In this document: positions 25,277 to 34,665 of the stretch, in pieces | Layout: each line of letters opens with the position of its first letter | How positions within the stretch are numbered: the stretch's first letter is position 1 | Source of the DNA: Leucobacter luti | GTDB lineage: Bacteria; Actinomycetota; Actinomycetes; Actinomycetales; Microbacteriaceae | DNA: 64,000 nt | Direction of reading: 5' to 3' | NCBI RefSeq assembly: GCF_004217175.1 | Contig: NZ_SHKI01000004.1 | Location: 372,001 to 436,000, forward strand | The notes under the pieces: model-generated | What the model saw: only the letters and a program-made list of their open reading frames with translations | Told to the model about the DNA's origin: nothing | Databases searched by the model: none | Translations under genes and position numbers: made by a program

Positions 25277-26203
25277 CTAGCCTTCGCGTCGCGCGCGCAG
25301 CTGTTCGGCGAAGTCGATCACCCAGTTTGAGATCTCGGTGCCGAGCTCGTCGTGGTCCACCCCGAGCAGCACGTTCGCCTTGATCCAGTCGGCACGGTCG
25401 CCCGTGTCGTAGCGGCGGCCGCGGAAGATCACGCCGTAGACGGGCGCCTCGCCCTTGCCCTCGGCGAGCTGGTGCAGCGCGTCCGTGAGCTGGATCTCGC
25501 CGCCGCGGCCGGGCGGGAGCTCGTCGAGGATGTCGAAGATCTCGGGGCGCAGCACGTAGCGGCCGATCACGGCGAGGTTTGACGGGGCTTCCGCGGCGGC
25601 CGGCTTCTCAACGAGGCCGGTGATGCGCACCACGTCGGCGTCGTCCGTGGCCTCGACGGCGGCGCAGCCGTAGAGGTGGATCGACTCCTGCGGCACCTCC
25701 ATGAGCGCGATCACGGTCGCGCCGCGGGCGTCGTGCTCGGCGATCATGCGGTCGAGCAGCGGATCGCGCGCGTCGATCAGGTCGTCGCCGAGCAGCACGG
25801 CGAACGACTCGTCTCCAACGTGGCCGCGCGCCCGGCCCACCGCGTGGCCCAGGCCGAGCGGCTGACCCTGGCGGAGGAAATAGACCTCGGCGAGCTCGCT
25901 CGACTCGTGCACCTTGCCGAGCTTGCCGTCGTCGCCCTTTCGCTCGAGCGAGTACTCAAGCTCGGGGACGCTGTCGAAGTGGTTCACGAGGTTGTCTTTG
26001 TTGCGCCCCGTGATGATGAGCACGTCGCCGAGGCCGGCCGAGGCCGCCTCTTCGACGACGTACTGGATCGCCGGCTTGTCGACGATCGGGAGCATCTCTT
26101 TCGGCATCGCCTTCGTCGCGGGGAGGAAGCGAGTGCCGAGGCCCGCTGCCGGGATCACAGCTTTGGTGACGGCCGACTTCTGGGCGCGCTGAACTTCAGT
26201 CAT
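25277..26203 (-). CDS. galU: UTP-glucose-1-phosphate uridylyltransferase
   Basis: A 308-residue nucleotidyltransferase that makes UDP-glucose from UTP and glucose-1-phosphate. Diagnostic segments are VIPAAGLGTRFLPATKAMPK near residue 17, ADIVDKPAIQ-type PIVDKPAIQYVVEEA, and VEKPAAAEAPSNLAVIGRYV. The protein length is standard. A TAGGCT -10 box lies seven bases before the ATG (26211-26216 on the plus strand), so a leaderless mRNA is likely. It diverges from the cyclo-ligase gene across 79 bases. Confidence 0.94.
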   Translation of the reverse strand: MTEVQRAQKSAVTKAVIPAAGLGTRFLPATKAMPKEMLPIVDKPAIQYVVEEAASAGLGDVLIITGRNKDNLVNHFDSVPELEYSLERKGDDGKLGKVHESSELAEVYFLRQGQPLGLGHAVGRARGHVGDESFAVLLGDDLIDARDPLLDRMIAEHDARGATVIALMEVPQESIHLYGCAAVEATDDADVVRITGLVEKPAAAEAPSNLAVIGRYVLRPEIFDILDELPPGRGGEIQLTDALHQLAEGKGEAPVYGVIFRGRRYDTGDRADWIKANVLLGVDHDELGTEISNWVIDFAEQLRARREG

Positions 26204-26282
26204 GCAGGCCAGCCTAATGATGTGCGCGTCCCAGGCAAAGTTCCCCCGCGGATTCGAGCCGTGGCCGAGCTAGGCTGTGGCT

Positions 26283-26888
26283 ATGGGTGCGGCCACGAGT
26301 GCGGCGAGCGGCGAGCGCAAGCGCGAGGTGCGCGCGACGGTGCGCGCGCGGCGGGCGGCGCGCTCCCCCGAGCGACGCGAGCGCGACGCCGCCGAGCTCT
26401 CTCACCACCTGATCGAGCTGGTGCGCGCGGCGGGCGCCCGCACCGTGACCTGCTACCTCCCGATGGCGGACGAGCCGGACCCGAGCGGCTTCCTCGACTG
26501 GGCGCTCGGCGCCGGCGTGGACGTGCTGTTGCCAGTGTCGTTGCCGGATCGGGGGCTTGCCTGGGCGCGGCACTCCGTCGCGCCGCAGGTCGTCGGTCGC
26601 CACGGGATCCGGGAGCCCGCTGGGCCGCGTCTCCCGGGGAGCGCGGCCCGGGACGCCGAGCTCCTGCTCGTGCCCGCCTGCGCGGTCGATGTGACGGGCA
26701 CCCGACTGGGCTGGGGGCTCGGCTACTACGACCGCGTGCTCGCCACGCTGGATCCGCGCGTGCCGGTCTTCGCGGTCGTGTTTGCCGAGGACGTGCTCGA
26801 CCGTCTCCCGCGCGACCCGCACGATGTCCCCGTCGACGGCGCGGTCACCCCGGCGGGCACCCGGCGTTTTCCCGATCAGAGGCACTAG
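26283..26888 (+). CDS. 5-formyltetrahydrofolate cyclo-ligase
   Basis: A 201-residue enzyme of the MTHFS family that converts 5-formyl-THF to 5,10-methenyl-THF with ATP. The ATP-site segments are the basic KREVRATVRARRAARSPERR start and the signature LGWGLGYYDRVLATLD near residue 145; DVPVDGAVTPAG closes the fold. A TAGGCT box ends six bases before the ATG at 26283, supporting a leaderless transcript and this start. fmdB follows 11 bases downstream. Confidence 0.9.
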   Translation: MGAATSAASGERKREVRATVRARRAARSPERRERDAAELSHHLIELVRAAGARTVTCYLPMADEPDPSGFLDWALGAGVDVLLPVSLPDRGLAWARHSVAPQVVGRHGIREPAGPRLPGSAARDAELLLVPACAVDVTGTRLGWGLGYYDRVLATLDPRVPVFAVVFAEDVLDRLPRDPHDVPVDGAVTPAGTRRFPDQRH

Positions 26889-26899
26889 GATGGGTAATT

Positions 26900-27151
26900 G
26901 TGCCTACCTACGCTTACCGGTGCGCCGACTGCGGCCACGCGTTCGACGTCTACCAGTCGTTCTCAGATGACGCGCTGACCGTCTGCCCCGAGTGCGAGGG
27001 CACGCTGCGCAAGGTGTTCGGATCGCTCGGCGTGACGTTTAACGGCTCGGGCTTCTACAGCACCGACTCGCGCTCCGGCGGATCCGGATCCGGATCGTCG
27101 AGCTCAGGCTCAAGCTCATCGAGCAGCTCGAGCTCCTCCAGCAGCTCCTAG
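26900..27151 (+). CDS. FmdB-family zinc ribbon protein with polyserine tail
   Basis: An 83-residue protein. Residues 1-45 form the FmdB zinc ribbon with YAYRCADCGHAFDVYQSF and CPECEG, giving two CxxC pairs. The last 25 residues are almost pure Ser and Gly, encoded by agc/tcg/tcc codons. FmdB proteins were named for a formamidase operon, but their role is unknown. The GTG at 26900 gives the conserved MPTYAY start and follows AGGA. Confidence 0.9.
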   Translation: MPTYAYRCADCGHAFDVYQSFSDDALTVCPECEGTLRKVFGSLGVTFNGSGFYSTDSRSGGSGSGSSSSGSSSSSSSSSSSSS

Positions 27152-27191
27152 CCGCGCACCTCCTCCGGGGCACCGCGAGGTGACGCCCGGG

Positions 27192-27398
27192 CTACCCCCA
27201 GTGCGGGGGTTTGTCGCGGCGCAGCCGCTCCTCGTTCGCGCGATCTGCGGACCCCGGTGCGGCGTCGCCGTCGCCCCAGCCCGCCGCCTGGTCTTCGCCG
27301 GCCTGCGCGTCGAGCGGGTGCTCGGACGGCCGCGGGTCCACGCCCGCGGGCGCGGGGCGCTGCGCGCGCCGCGAGCGGCGCGGCTGCTGCTCGGTCAC
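27192..27398 (-). CDS. Small hydrophilic protein coupled to the helicase-like gene
   Basis: A 68-residue charged protein (start TEQQPRRSRRAQRPAPAG, end ANEERLRRDKPPHWG). Its GTG overlaps the stop of the upstream 1260-residue gene in the form GTGA, a classic translational coupling. The C-terminal ERLRRDKPPHWG motif looks conserved in related actinobacteria by recollection. The function is unknown. Confidence 0.6.
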   Translation of the reverse strand: MTEQQPRRSRRAQRPAPAGVDPRPSEHPLDAQAGEDQAAGWGDGDAAPGSADRANEERLRRDKPPHWG

Positions 27399-30300
27399 GC
27401 GCGGCCCGCGGCCGCGGCGGCCTCCCCGGCCTCGCGACCGACGATCCGCGCGATGCGGCGCGCGGCCTCGTCGGGGTCGGCGAACAGGTCGAAGCTCTGC
27501 ACCCGGTGGTAGTGCCAACCGAGACGGCGGAGCACGGCCGGCCGCAGGCGCAGCGTGTCGCGCAGGCTGTCTGAGCCGTCACCGAGGTCGATCTCGATGG
27601 CGATCGCGCGCCCCGCGTACGAAGCGGCGAGCGGGATCACGCCGCGGTAGTCGAGCGCCACGGTGAGCCCGAGGGCCTCAAGCCGGTCGGCGAGCTCCCC
27701 CACCATCGGGTCGCGCTCCGCCGGCAGGGCGGGCGGCTCGGGGGCCGGGTGCTCAAGCGCGAGCAGCTGCGCCAGCTCAACCACGCCGTGCTTGATGCGG
27801 GCGGAGTCGAGATCCTCGGGCTTAAAGCAGCTCACGATCGTCATTGCGCGGCGGGCGCGGGTCATCGCGACCGCGAGCAGCCGCTCGCCGCCGGGCCGAC
27901 CGAGGCCACCGAAGTTTGAGAGCACCCGGCCGTGCGGGGTGCGGCCGTAGCCGATCGAGAAGATCACGCGGTCCCGGCTCTGCGCGGTCGCCTGCTCCAG
28001 GGTGAGCACCGCGAACGGTTCCGCCCGCTCCCCGAGCAGGAAGTCACGGTACTGCGGGAACTTCGAGAACGCCTGCAGCACGGCCTGGTACACGCGAACC
28101 GCGTGCCGCTCGCTGGCCGTGATCACCATGAGCGATTCGCCGGCGCGCTCGGAGGCGTGCTCAAGCACGAGCTGCACGACCCGATCAACCTCGGCGTCGG
28201 TGCTCTCCACCGCGCCGGTCTGCTGATCGGGCAGCCCCTGGCCGCCGCGCACGAACTCGTACGTGAGGCTCGAGTGGCCGAGGAAGCTGCCGGCCCACGG
28301 CAGCGACTGGATCGCGCCGTCGTAGAACCGAGTGTTGACCAGCTGCGTGAGATCCTCGCCGCCCGCGCGGTAGCTGCGCGTGAGGGTGAGCGTGGGCAGC
28401 ACCTCGCCGAGCTCCGCAAACGCGGAGCGGCGGTGCAGCGCTTCGGCGTCGCTCGCATCGTCGACCGGTGCGCCAACGGAGATCTCGAAGTGGGCCGGAG
28501 TCTGCGTCATGGTGTCGCCGAACGCCACCACCTGCGTGGCGCGGCGGATCGCTCCGAGGTTCTCCACGAGCGTGGTCGCTCCCGCGTCGACGAGCAGCAC
28601 GGTGTCGAAGCGCATGCTGTCGGGCAGCTGTGCCACCTCGTACGGGGACATGGTCCAGACGGGGGCGAGCACGCCAAGCAGGTGCGGTGCGCCCTGCGCC
28701 AGCGCGGCCACCGAGGCGTCGGGCCGGCGCAGTGCCTCGCGCATCGCAAGCGCCTCCTGCTTGTGATCGAGCACGGCAACCCGCCACGCGTCGGCGAGGG
28801 TCGCCGCGAGCAGCGCGCCGTTCGCGCCAGCGTGCGCGTCGTCGACCAAGCGGAAGTCCGCTTCAAGGCGCTCAAGCACCCCGGTGTTGGCGCTCAGCAG
28901 TGCCGGGTTGGTCTGCAGCATCCGCTCAAGCGCCGACTGCCACCAGGCGAGCTCAAGCTCGCTGGCGACGTCCTCCGCGGGGACGTGGCGCGCCGAGAGA
29001 TCGTCGAGCAGCGGCTCGAGGTGCGCGGCGCGCATGCGCTCCACGATCGTGGTGCGCTCCTGGATGTTCTGCAGCACCTCGGACTCGCGGGCGAGATCGG
29101 AGATCCGCGTGGCGAGCGCGCCAAGCGAGCGGTTCTTGAGCCGATCCGGATCCGCGGCGACGCCGAGCACGCGGTCGAGCTCGTCGAGATCCTGATAGGC
29201 GGACTGGTAGGCGACAACCACGTCGGCGATGCCCAGCGGCACCTCCGGGCGCGCGCCGACCACCGTGGTGTAGCGCTGCCACAGCACGCGCTGCTGCTGG
29301 ATCTGCACGAGGCGGGAGTACATGTCGGTGATGTGCACGCCCGGGCGCACGTACTCGCGGGCGAGCTTACGCAGGCGCCGCTTGTTCGCCGCCGACATCT
29401 CATCGCCGCCACGCGGCGCGTGCGCCGCGATCACCTCGGTGAGCGAGCGGTCGTAGACGGCCGGGGTGAAGCGATCGAGCGTGTCGCGGATTCCCATGAG
29501 GAGGCGCAGGTACACGCCCAGCTCGGCGATCGTCTCGTAGGGCCGCATCGATGTCTGGCCGATCACCTCGTTGGCCATCGAGATGAGACGCGGCAGCTGC
29601 GACTCGGCGAGGTCCACCGCGAGACCGTACGCGGTGCGCGCCTCCTCGGTCGTGCCAAAGTTGACGCCGTACCAGGGCGAGTCCTCGGGACCGTACTGGA
29701 ACTGGCCCAGCCGGGCGACCTCGGTGAGGGCCTCGGCCATCGAGCTGCGATCGAGCGTGAGCTGGCCGAGCGCCTGATCGTCGAGCCGCACGGTAGTGCT
29801 CGGCGGCCGCTCGCTCAGCGACAGCACCGTGAGACGGCGCAGCGCGTCGAGCGGGGAGACCCCGTAGCGCGGATCGGCGCCCGACAGCGCGCCGCGGTAG
29901 TCGCGGAGCACGCCGCGCAGGCGTGTCAGGGCAGCGTCGACCTCGCCGAGCTGTTCGGCCCTGGCGTTCTCGTTGCGGCTGATCGACTCGACCAGATTGC
30001 GGCGCAGCCGGCGCGGGCCGACCGAGAGGCCAGCGAGCCCGGCGCGCGTGAGGCGGTGGGAGATGCCGTCGAGCGTGGCCCGGCGCGGCGAGACCACGAG
30101 CACGCGCTTGCCCTCGCGGGCGAGGCTCCCGATGGCGTTGACCACGGTCTGCGTGCCGCCCGTGCCGGGCAGCGTGTGGACCACGATCGAGTGGCCGGCG
30201 TCGATCTGGGCGAGCACGTCGTCCTGCTCGGCGTCGGCGTCGTAGAGGAAGCGGTCCACGTCGGGTGAGCGCTCATCTGGGTGCGTGGCACTGACCGGGC

Positions 30301-31177
30301 GGTACGCGGCAAGGAGCTGCTCGCGCGCTGGCTCACTGCCGCAGACGGCCGCGAGGATCGGCGAGTCGAGATCCTTCACCGCGGCGGCCATGCCCTGCGA
30401 CACGCTGGTGAACGAGGACACGACGAGGCGTGGCTGCACCACGAAGCCCGCGACACCCGCGACCATCTGGCGCACGCGGTCGATGACCGGCTGCGGCTTG
30501 AATACGCCCTCGGACTGCGAGAGCTCGATGAGCGAGCGCGCGTCGATCGCGATCCCGAACTGCGCGTGCAGCACGCGGATCAGCTCCGGGTTGACCACGG
30601 GGAACTGCTTGAGCTTCAGCTCGAAGTCGCGGCCGTAGCGGCGGATCGCGAGCGGGCGCAGCAGCACGGGGGCGCAGAACTCCTCCCCCTCGAAGCTCCA
30701 CTTTGCGATGCCCACACCGAGGTTGACGGTCTCGATCCCGCGCACCGTGCGCATCTCGATCGCCTTGTCGGTCACCCGACCTGCGGCCGCGCGAGCGTGC
30801 CGCAGCGCGAGATCGTCGCGGATCAGGGCGGAGAGCAGGATCTTGTTGCCCGTGATGAACTGCGGCAGGCCACCGGGGTGGGTGGTCGAGAGCTCGATGC
30901 GGTTCGCCGGGCGGTCGTCGAAGTGCAGCAGCGGATTGCGGCCGCCGATGCTCGCGGCCTCGCGCCGCCAATCAGCGTGCTCGTCGGCGTACGCGTCCAC
31001 GAGCGACACCGGCCCCGTGAGCTGCGCCGTCAGATCCGGCTCCGGTCGCGGGCTTGGATCGGGCGCGGTTGCGAGCGCGCCCTCGTCACGAGGCGTCACC
31101 GCCTCGGGGGCCACGCCCTCCGCCTCATTTTCGCCGCGCACCGCTCCCGGTCGCTGACGCCGATCTACACTCCACAC
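27395..31177 (-). CDS. Superfamily 1 helicase-like protein with C-terminal nuclease-like domain
   Basis: A 1260-residue cytosolic protein. Residues about 330-480 hold the first RecA-like half, where the Walker A position reads LPGTGGTQTVVNAIG, so the usual lysine is missing. The Walker B position near 861 reads FDTVLLVDAGATT, without the DE pair. The second half keeps LTRSYRAGGEDL and the motif VI arginines in VAMTRARRAMTIVS. Residues about 1165-1250 (AIEIDLGDGSDSLRDTLRLR, LGWHYHRVQSFDLF) resemble the MTES_1575-type restriction-endonuclease-like fold. It may bind nucleic acid without normal ATPase activity. A TAGGGT box six bases before the GTG suggests a leaderless mRNA. Confidence 0.75.
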   Translation of the reverse strand: MWSVDRRQRPGAVRGENEAEGVAPEAVTPRDEGALATAPDPSPRPEPDLTAQLTGPVSLVDAYADEHADWRREAASIGGRNPLLHFDDRPANRIELSTTHPGGLPQFITGNKILLSALIRDDLALRHARAAAGRVTDKAIEMRTVRGIETVNLGVGIAKWSFEGEEFCAPVLLRPLAIRRYGRDFELKLKQFPVVNPELIRVLHAQFGIAIDARSLIELSQSEGVFKPQPVIDRVRQMVAGVAGFVVQPRLVVSSFTSVSQGMAAAVKDLDSPILAAVCGSEPAREQLLAAYRPVSATHPDERSPDVDRFLYDADAEQDDVLAQIDAGHSIVVHTLPGTGGTQTVVNAIGSLAREGKRVLVVSPRRATLDGISHRLTRAGLAGLSVGPRRLRRNLVESISRNENARAEQLGEVDAALTRLRGVLRDYRGALSGADPRYGVSPLDALRRLTVLSLSERPPSTTVRLDDQALGQLTLDRSSMAEALTEVARLGQFQYGPEDSPWYGVNFGTTEEARTAYGLAVDLAESQLPRLISMANEVIGQTSMRPYETIAELGVYLRLLMGIRDTLDRFTPAVYDRSLTEVIAAHAPRGGDEMSAANKRRLRKLAREYVRPGVHITDMYSRLVQIQQQRVLWQRYTTVVGARPEVPLGIADVVVAYQSAYQDLDELDRVLGVAADPDRLKNRSLGALATRISDLARESEVLQNIQERTTIVERMRAAHLEPLLDDLSARHVPAEDVASELELAWWQSALERMLQTNPALLSANTGVLERLEADFRLVDDAHAGANGALLAATLADAWRVAVLDHKQEALAMREALRRPDASVAALAQGAPHLLGVLAPVWTMSPYEVAQLPDSMRFDTVLLVDAGATTLVENLGAIRRATQVVAFGDTMTQTPAHFEISVGAPVDDASDAEALHRRSAFAELGEVLPTLTLTRSYRAGGEDLTQLVNTRFYDGAIQSLPWAGSFLGHSSLTYEFVRGGQGLPDQQTGAVESTDAEVDRVVQLVLEHASERAGESLMVITASERHAVRVYQAVLQAFSKFPQYRDFLLGERAEPFAVLTLEQATAQSRDRVIFSIGYGRTPHGRVLSNFGGLGRPGGERLLAVAMTRARRAMTIVSCFKPEDLDSARIKHGVVELAQLLALEHPAPEPPALPAERDPMVGELADRLEALGLTVALDYRGVIPLAASYAGRAIAIEIDLGDGSDSLRDTLRLRPAVLRRLGWHYHRVQSFDLFADPDEAARRIARIVGREAGEAAAAAGRA

Positions 31178-31210
31178 ACCGCCACCCTAGGCGCTGCGGG
31201 GCAAAATGAA

Positions 31211-31246
31211 CGCAACCGCGGCGGAGTTTCGCGCGCCGCGGTTGCG
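31211..31246 (-). terminator. Terminator of the uracil permease gene
   Basis: A perfect 13-bp stem (31211-31223 with 31234-31246, arm cgcaaccgcggcg) with a 10-nt loop lies 37 bases past the permease stop. On the minus strand it is followed by TTCATTTT. The stem stands upstream of the helicase-like gene and insulates it. Confidence 0.8.
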
Positions 31247-31282
31247 TGTGGGGTTCAGGGAATTCGGAGGGTGTGACCCCGG

Positions 31283-32647
31283 CTACGGGGTGTGGTCCTC
31301 CGCCGGAGCGGTCACCACCGGATCCGCCACCTGCATTTCGCCGCCCCGCACCTTCGCCAGCACGCGCATCAGGTGGTACACACCGATCGCCGCGATCGTG
31401 CCGAGTGCGATGCCGTTGAACACGACCGACCCGAAATTGATCGTGAAGTCGGCGATGCCCACGATGAGCGGCACTGCCGCGGAGAACTGGTTGATCGGCT
31501 TCGAGAAATCGACCTTGTTGTCGATCCAGATCTTGACGCCGATCAGGCCGATCAGACCGTAGAGCGCTACGGTGACGCCGCCGAGCACGGCCGGCGGGAC
31601 GGAGAAGATGATCGCGCCGACCTTCGGGGAGAAGCTGAGCAGCACGGCGATGGTGCCGGCGACCCAGTACGCGGCCGTTGAGTACACGCGGGTCGCGGCC
31701 ATCACGCCGATGTTCTCGCCGTAGGTCGTGGTGCCCGAGCCGCCGCCGAAACCGGCGAGCATGGTCGAGACGCCGTCTGCGAGCAGCGCGCGGCCGGTCA
31801 CCGGATCGAGATCGCGGTTGACCATGAGGCCCACGCTCTTCACGTGACCCACGTTCTCGGCGATCAGCACGAGCACCACGGGCAGGAACGCGGGCAGCAG
31901 GCCCCAGAGCGACGGATCCGCGAACGGGTTGCCCACGGCGTGGAAGGCGGGCAGACCCACCCACGCGGCGTCGCCCACGGCTGAGAAGTCCACGAGGCCG
32001 GCGAAGAACGCGATTGCGTAGCCGACGGCCATGCCGAGCACGATCGAGAGCCGCCCGATCAGGCCACGGAACAGCACCGTGATGAGCAGGATCGCGATCA
32101 GCGTGGCGAACGCCACCCACGACGAGAGCACCTGGTCAACATCGGGGTTCGCGCCCGGGTTGCCGGTCCAGTTGTTGCGCACCGCCGGGGCGAGGTTGAA
32201 GCCGATGAGGGCAACGATGCCGCCCATGACGACGGGCGGCATGAGCGCGTTGATCCAGCCGGTGCCGAAGCGGTGCACCACCAGGCCAACGATGGCCATG
32301 AGCACACCGATCGCGAGGATGCCGAACGATGCACGGCCGAGGTCGTCGCCACCCGCGGTCGCCGCGAGGATCGGCGCGATGAACGCGAACGACGAGCCGA
32401 GGTAGCTCGGCAGGCGGTTGCCCGTGAGCAGCAGGAACAGCAGCGTCCCGAGGCCCGAGAAGAACAGCGTCGCCGTCGGGCTGAAGCCCGTGAGCAGCGG
32501 CACGAGGAAGGTGGCGCCAAACATCGCGACGACGTGCTGCGCGCCGAAGCCGATCGTGCGGCCCCAGCTCAGGCGCTCATCCGGGAGGACGATCGCCTCG
32601 GGTGCGACGTGCTTGCCGTCGCCGTGCAGTTTCCAGGGCAGGGCCAT
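31283..32647 (-). CDS. Uracil permease (NCS2 family)
   Basis: A 454-residue membrane symporter with 12-14 helices. NCS2 signatures are WGRTIGFGAQHVVAMFGATF near residue 28, LIAENVGHVKSVGLMVNRDL, and FGGGSGTTTYGENIGVMAAT. The last is the UraA-type substrate motif, favouring uracil over xanthine. The ATG at 32647 follows AAGGAG with good spacing; the longer frame to 32713 lacks a ribosome site. It is a single gene between the cupin gene and the helicase-like gene. Confidence 0.9.
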   Translation of the reverse strand: MALPWKLHGDGKHVAPEAIVLPDERLSWGRTIGFGAQHVVAMFGATFLVPLLTGFSPTATLFFSGLGTLLFLLLTGNRLPSYLGSSFAFIAPILAATAGGDDLGRASFGILAIGVLMAIVGLVVHRFGTGWINALMPPVVMGGIVALIGFNLAPAVRNNWTGNPGANPDVDQVLSSWVAFATLIAILLITVLFRGLIGRLSIVLGMAVGYAIAFFAGLVDFSAVGDAAWVGLPAFHAVGNPFADPSLWGLLPAFLPVVLVLIAENVGHVKSVGLMVNRDLDPVTGRALLADGVSTMLAGFGGGSGTTTYGENIGVMAATRVYSTAAYWVAGTIAVLLSFSPKVGAIIFSVPPAVLGGVTVALYGLIGLIGVKIWIDNKVDFSKPINQFSAAVPLIVGIADFTINFGSVVFNGIALGTIAAIGVYHLMRVLAKVRGGEMQVADPVVTAPAEDHTP

Positions 32648-32797
32648 GCTGGCTCCTTCGAGGGGCGGTCGTTCACAGTGTGCTGCGCGTCCACCCCGAA
32701 AGCGCGCGACCAAGGAGTTATCTTACAGCGAACGCTCAGGATCGCGCGAGAGCCGCGTGCGGGCGCCCCGGGCCGGGAGCCGGGCGCCCGCCCGCGC

Positions 32798-33196
32798 CTA
32801 CTCGGCGGCGATGTAGATCTTGCGGATGTGGTCGGCGACCGTCCAGCGCGTTCGCGTGCCGGCGACGAGGCGCATCACGTCGCCCTGCGCCACCTCGACG
32901 GTGCGCGGGGACTCCTCCGGCGCGACGCCCGGCTCGCTGAGCAGCTCGATCGTCGCCCCACCCGAGAGCACGACGAAGAGCTCGTCGACCTCGGTGTCGG
33001 TGACGGTGCCGCCGCGCAGCTCCCAGATCCCGGTCTCGGCGCCACCGATCGCGCCGAGCTCGACGATCCCCTGCGTGGGCGCACCCGCGACCACGTCTGC
33101 GGCGTCGACGGCCTCGTGCTCAACCACCACGGCCGTCGCGTGCACCAGGTCGTTCGCGCCGTCGGGCAGCTGCGCGGCCCCCGCTTCGGCGCTCAC
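32798..33196 (-). CDS. Cupin-domain protein
   Basis: A 132-residue single cupin with the barrel strands TGIWELRGGTVTDTEVDELF and VVLSGGATIELL, and RWTVADHIRKIYI at the end. It resembles the EutQ/DUF861 group that often accompanies flavin amine oxidases. The usual histidines of metal cupins are largely replaced, so a metal-free binding role is possible. The GTG start overlaps the upstream oxidoreductase stop (GTGA), so both are made together. Confidence 0.8.
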   Translation of the reverse strand: MSAEAGAAQLPDGANDLVHATAVVVEHEAVDAADVVAGAPTQGIVELGAIGGAETGIWELRGGTVTDTEVDELFVVLSGGATIELLSEPGVAPEESPRTVEVAQGDVMRLVAGTRTRWTVADHIRKIYIAAE

Positions 33197-34614
33197 GAGT
33201 CGAACCCGAGCCCGAGCGCGTCGAGCGTCTTGAGGAGCACGTTGCGCTTGCCCTCGTTGTGGTCGGCACGATCCAGTGCCCAGCGCGTGAGGTTGATCCC
33301 GATCGACGCGGCGGGCTCCGGCGGGAACGGCAGCGGCACGTCCTTGACCATCTTGAGCTCGGTGCGCTCGGTGACGCGGCCCTCAAGCCGGTCGACGATC
33401 ACGTCGGCCGCGAAGTGGGTGGCCCCCACGCCCAGCCCGGTGAAGCCGGCGACGTACTGCACCCGGCCGCCGTGCGCCTGCCCGAAGAACGCGCAGAAGC
33501 GGGTGCTGGTGTCAATGACCCCGGCCCAGCGGTGCGAGAACTTCACTCCGGCGAGCTGCGGGAAGGTGGTGAAGAAGTGGCTCGCAAGCTTGCGGTGGCT
33601 CTCCATCCTGTCCTCGTGCTCGGGGTTGATCTTGCCGCCGGCAAAGTACACCGCGTCATAGCCGCCCCAGAGGATCCGGTTGTCCTTGGTGAGGCGCGAG
33701 TAGTGGAACTGGTTCGCCATGTCGGCGAGGCCCTCGCGACCCGCCCAGCCGATCGAGGCGAGCTGCTCGTCGGTGAGCGGCTCGGTCATCAGCACGTAGT
33801 CGTAGACCGGGACGGTGTGCAGGCGGTACCGCTTCAGCAGCGACGGGAACACGTTGGTGCACAGCGCGACGCGCTCGGCGGTGACCGTGCCGCGCTCTGT
33901 GACGAGCTGGATCGGAGCGTCCGATCCCCCGTCAAGGCGCTTCACGGGCGTGCGCTCGTAGATCTCGACACCGATCTCCGCCGCGTGCCGCGCGAGCTCG
34001 GCGGCGAGCTTCGCCGGGTGCAGGTTGGCGTTCTCGTGCGGCGAGAACTCGCCGCCGAGGAAGGTGGGCGAGGCGATGCGCTGCTGCACCTGCTCGGCGT
34101 CGTAGACCTCGACTGCCGGATCGTCGCTCTCGCCGAGCCACTCGACCTGGTGCGGCGCGTTTGCCACGGACAGGGCACCGTTGCGCTCGAAATCGACGTC
34201 GAGCTTGTGCTCGCCGATGAAGCGCTCGATCGCGTCGAGGTTCTCGAAGCCGAGCCGGGACAGCGTGCCGGTCTCGTCGGGCCACCGCGCCTCGGCGTTT
34301 GGCTCGCCGTGGGTGATGCTCGCCTCGCAGAAGCCGCCGTTGCGGCCCGACGCCGCCCAGCCGATGCGCACCGCTTCGAGCAGCACGACGCGGCGCTCGG
34401 GGTGCTCCGTCTTGAGCTTGATCGCGGTCCAGAGCCCGGCGTAGCCGCCGCCGACCACGGCGTCGTCCACGCGGGTGTCGCCGGCCAGCGGCTCGTAGCT
34501 CGCGGCGTGGCCCGCCACGTCGTCGGTCCAGAAGCAGCCGAGCTTGGTGTCGGCGAGCGCGTCTTCGACGATTCGTGCCGCGGGGCGGTTGGTCTCAAAA
34601 ATTGTGGGGTGCAT
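33193..34614 (-). CDS. FAD-dependent amine oxidase (PuuB-like DAO family)
   Basis: A 473-residue flavoprotein of the D-amino-acid oxidase family. The FAD-binding Rossmann loop is DDAVVGGGYAGLWTAIKL near residue 48, and VRIGWAASGRNGGFCEASIT matches gamma-glutamylputrescine oxidase-type proteins. The C-terminal half has GLGVGATHFAADVIVDRLEG. It likely oxidises a secondary or primary amine such as a putrescine derivative; the exact substrate is inference. The ATG at 34614 follows GAGGA. The coupled cupin gene and an upstream dyad suggest a two-gene unit under a dedicated regulator that is not encoded nearby. Confidence 0.82.
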   Translation of the reverse strand: MHPTIFETNRPAARIVEDALADTKLGCFWTDDVAGHAASYEPLAGDTRVDDAVVGGGYAGLWTAIKLKTEHPERRVVLLEAVRIGWAASGRNGGFCEASITHGEPNAEARWPDETGTLSRLGFENLDAIERFIGEHKLDVDFERNGALSVANAPHQVEWLGESDDPAVEVYDAEQVQQRIASPTFLGGEFSPHENANLHPAKLAAELARHAAEIGVEIYERTPVKRLDGGSDAPIQLVTERGTVTAERVALCTNVFPSLLKRYRLHTVPVYDYVLMTEPLTDEQLASIGWAGREGLADMANQFHYSRLTKDNRILWGGYDAVYFAGGKINPEHEDRMESHRKLASHFFTTFPQLAGVKFSHRWAGVIDTSTRFCAFFGQAHGGRVQYVAGFTGLGVGATHFAADVIVDRLEGRVTERTELKMVKDVPLPFPPEPAASIGINLTRWALDRADHNEGKRNVLLKTLDALGLGFDS

Positions 34615-34665
34615 AGCGTCCTCGTTGTCGATGTCCGCTCCGATCATCGCACACCGAGCAGCGAT

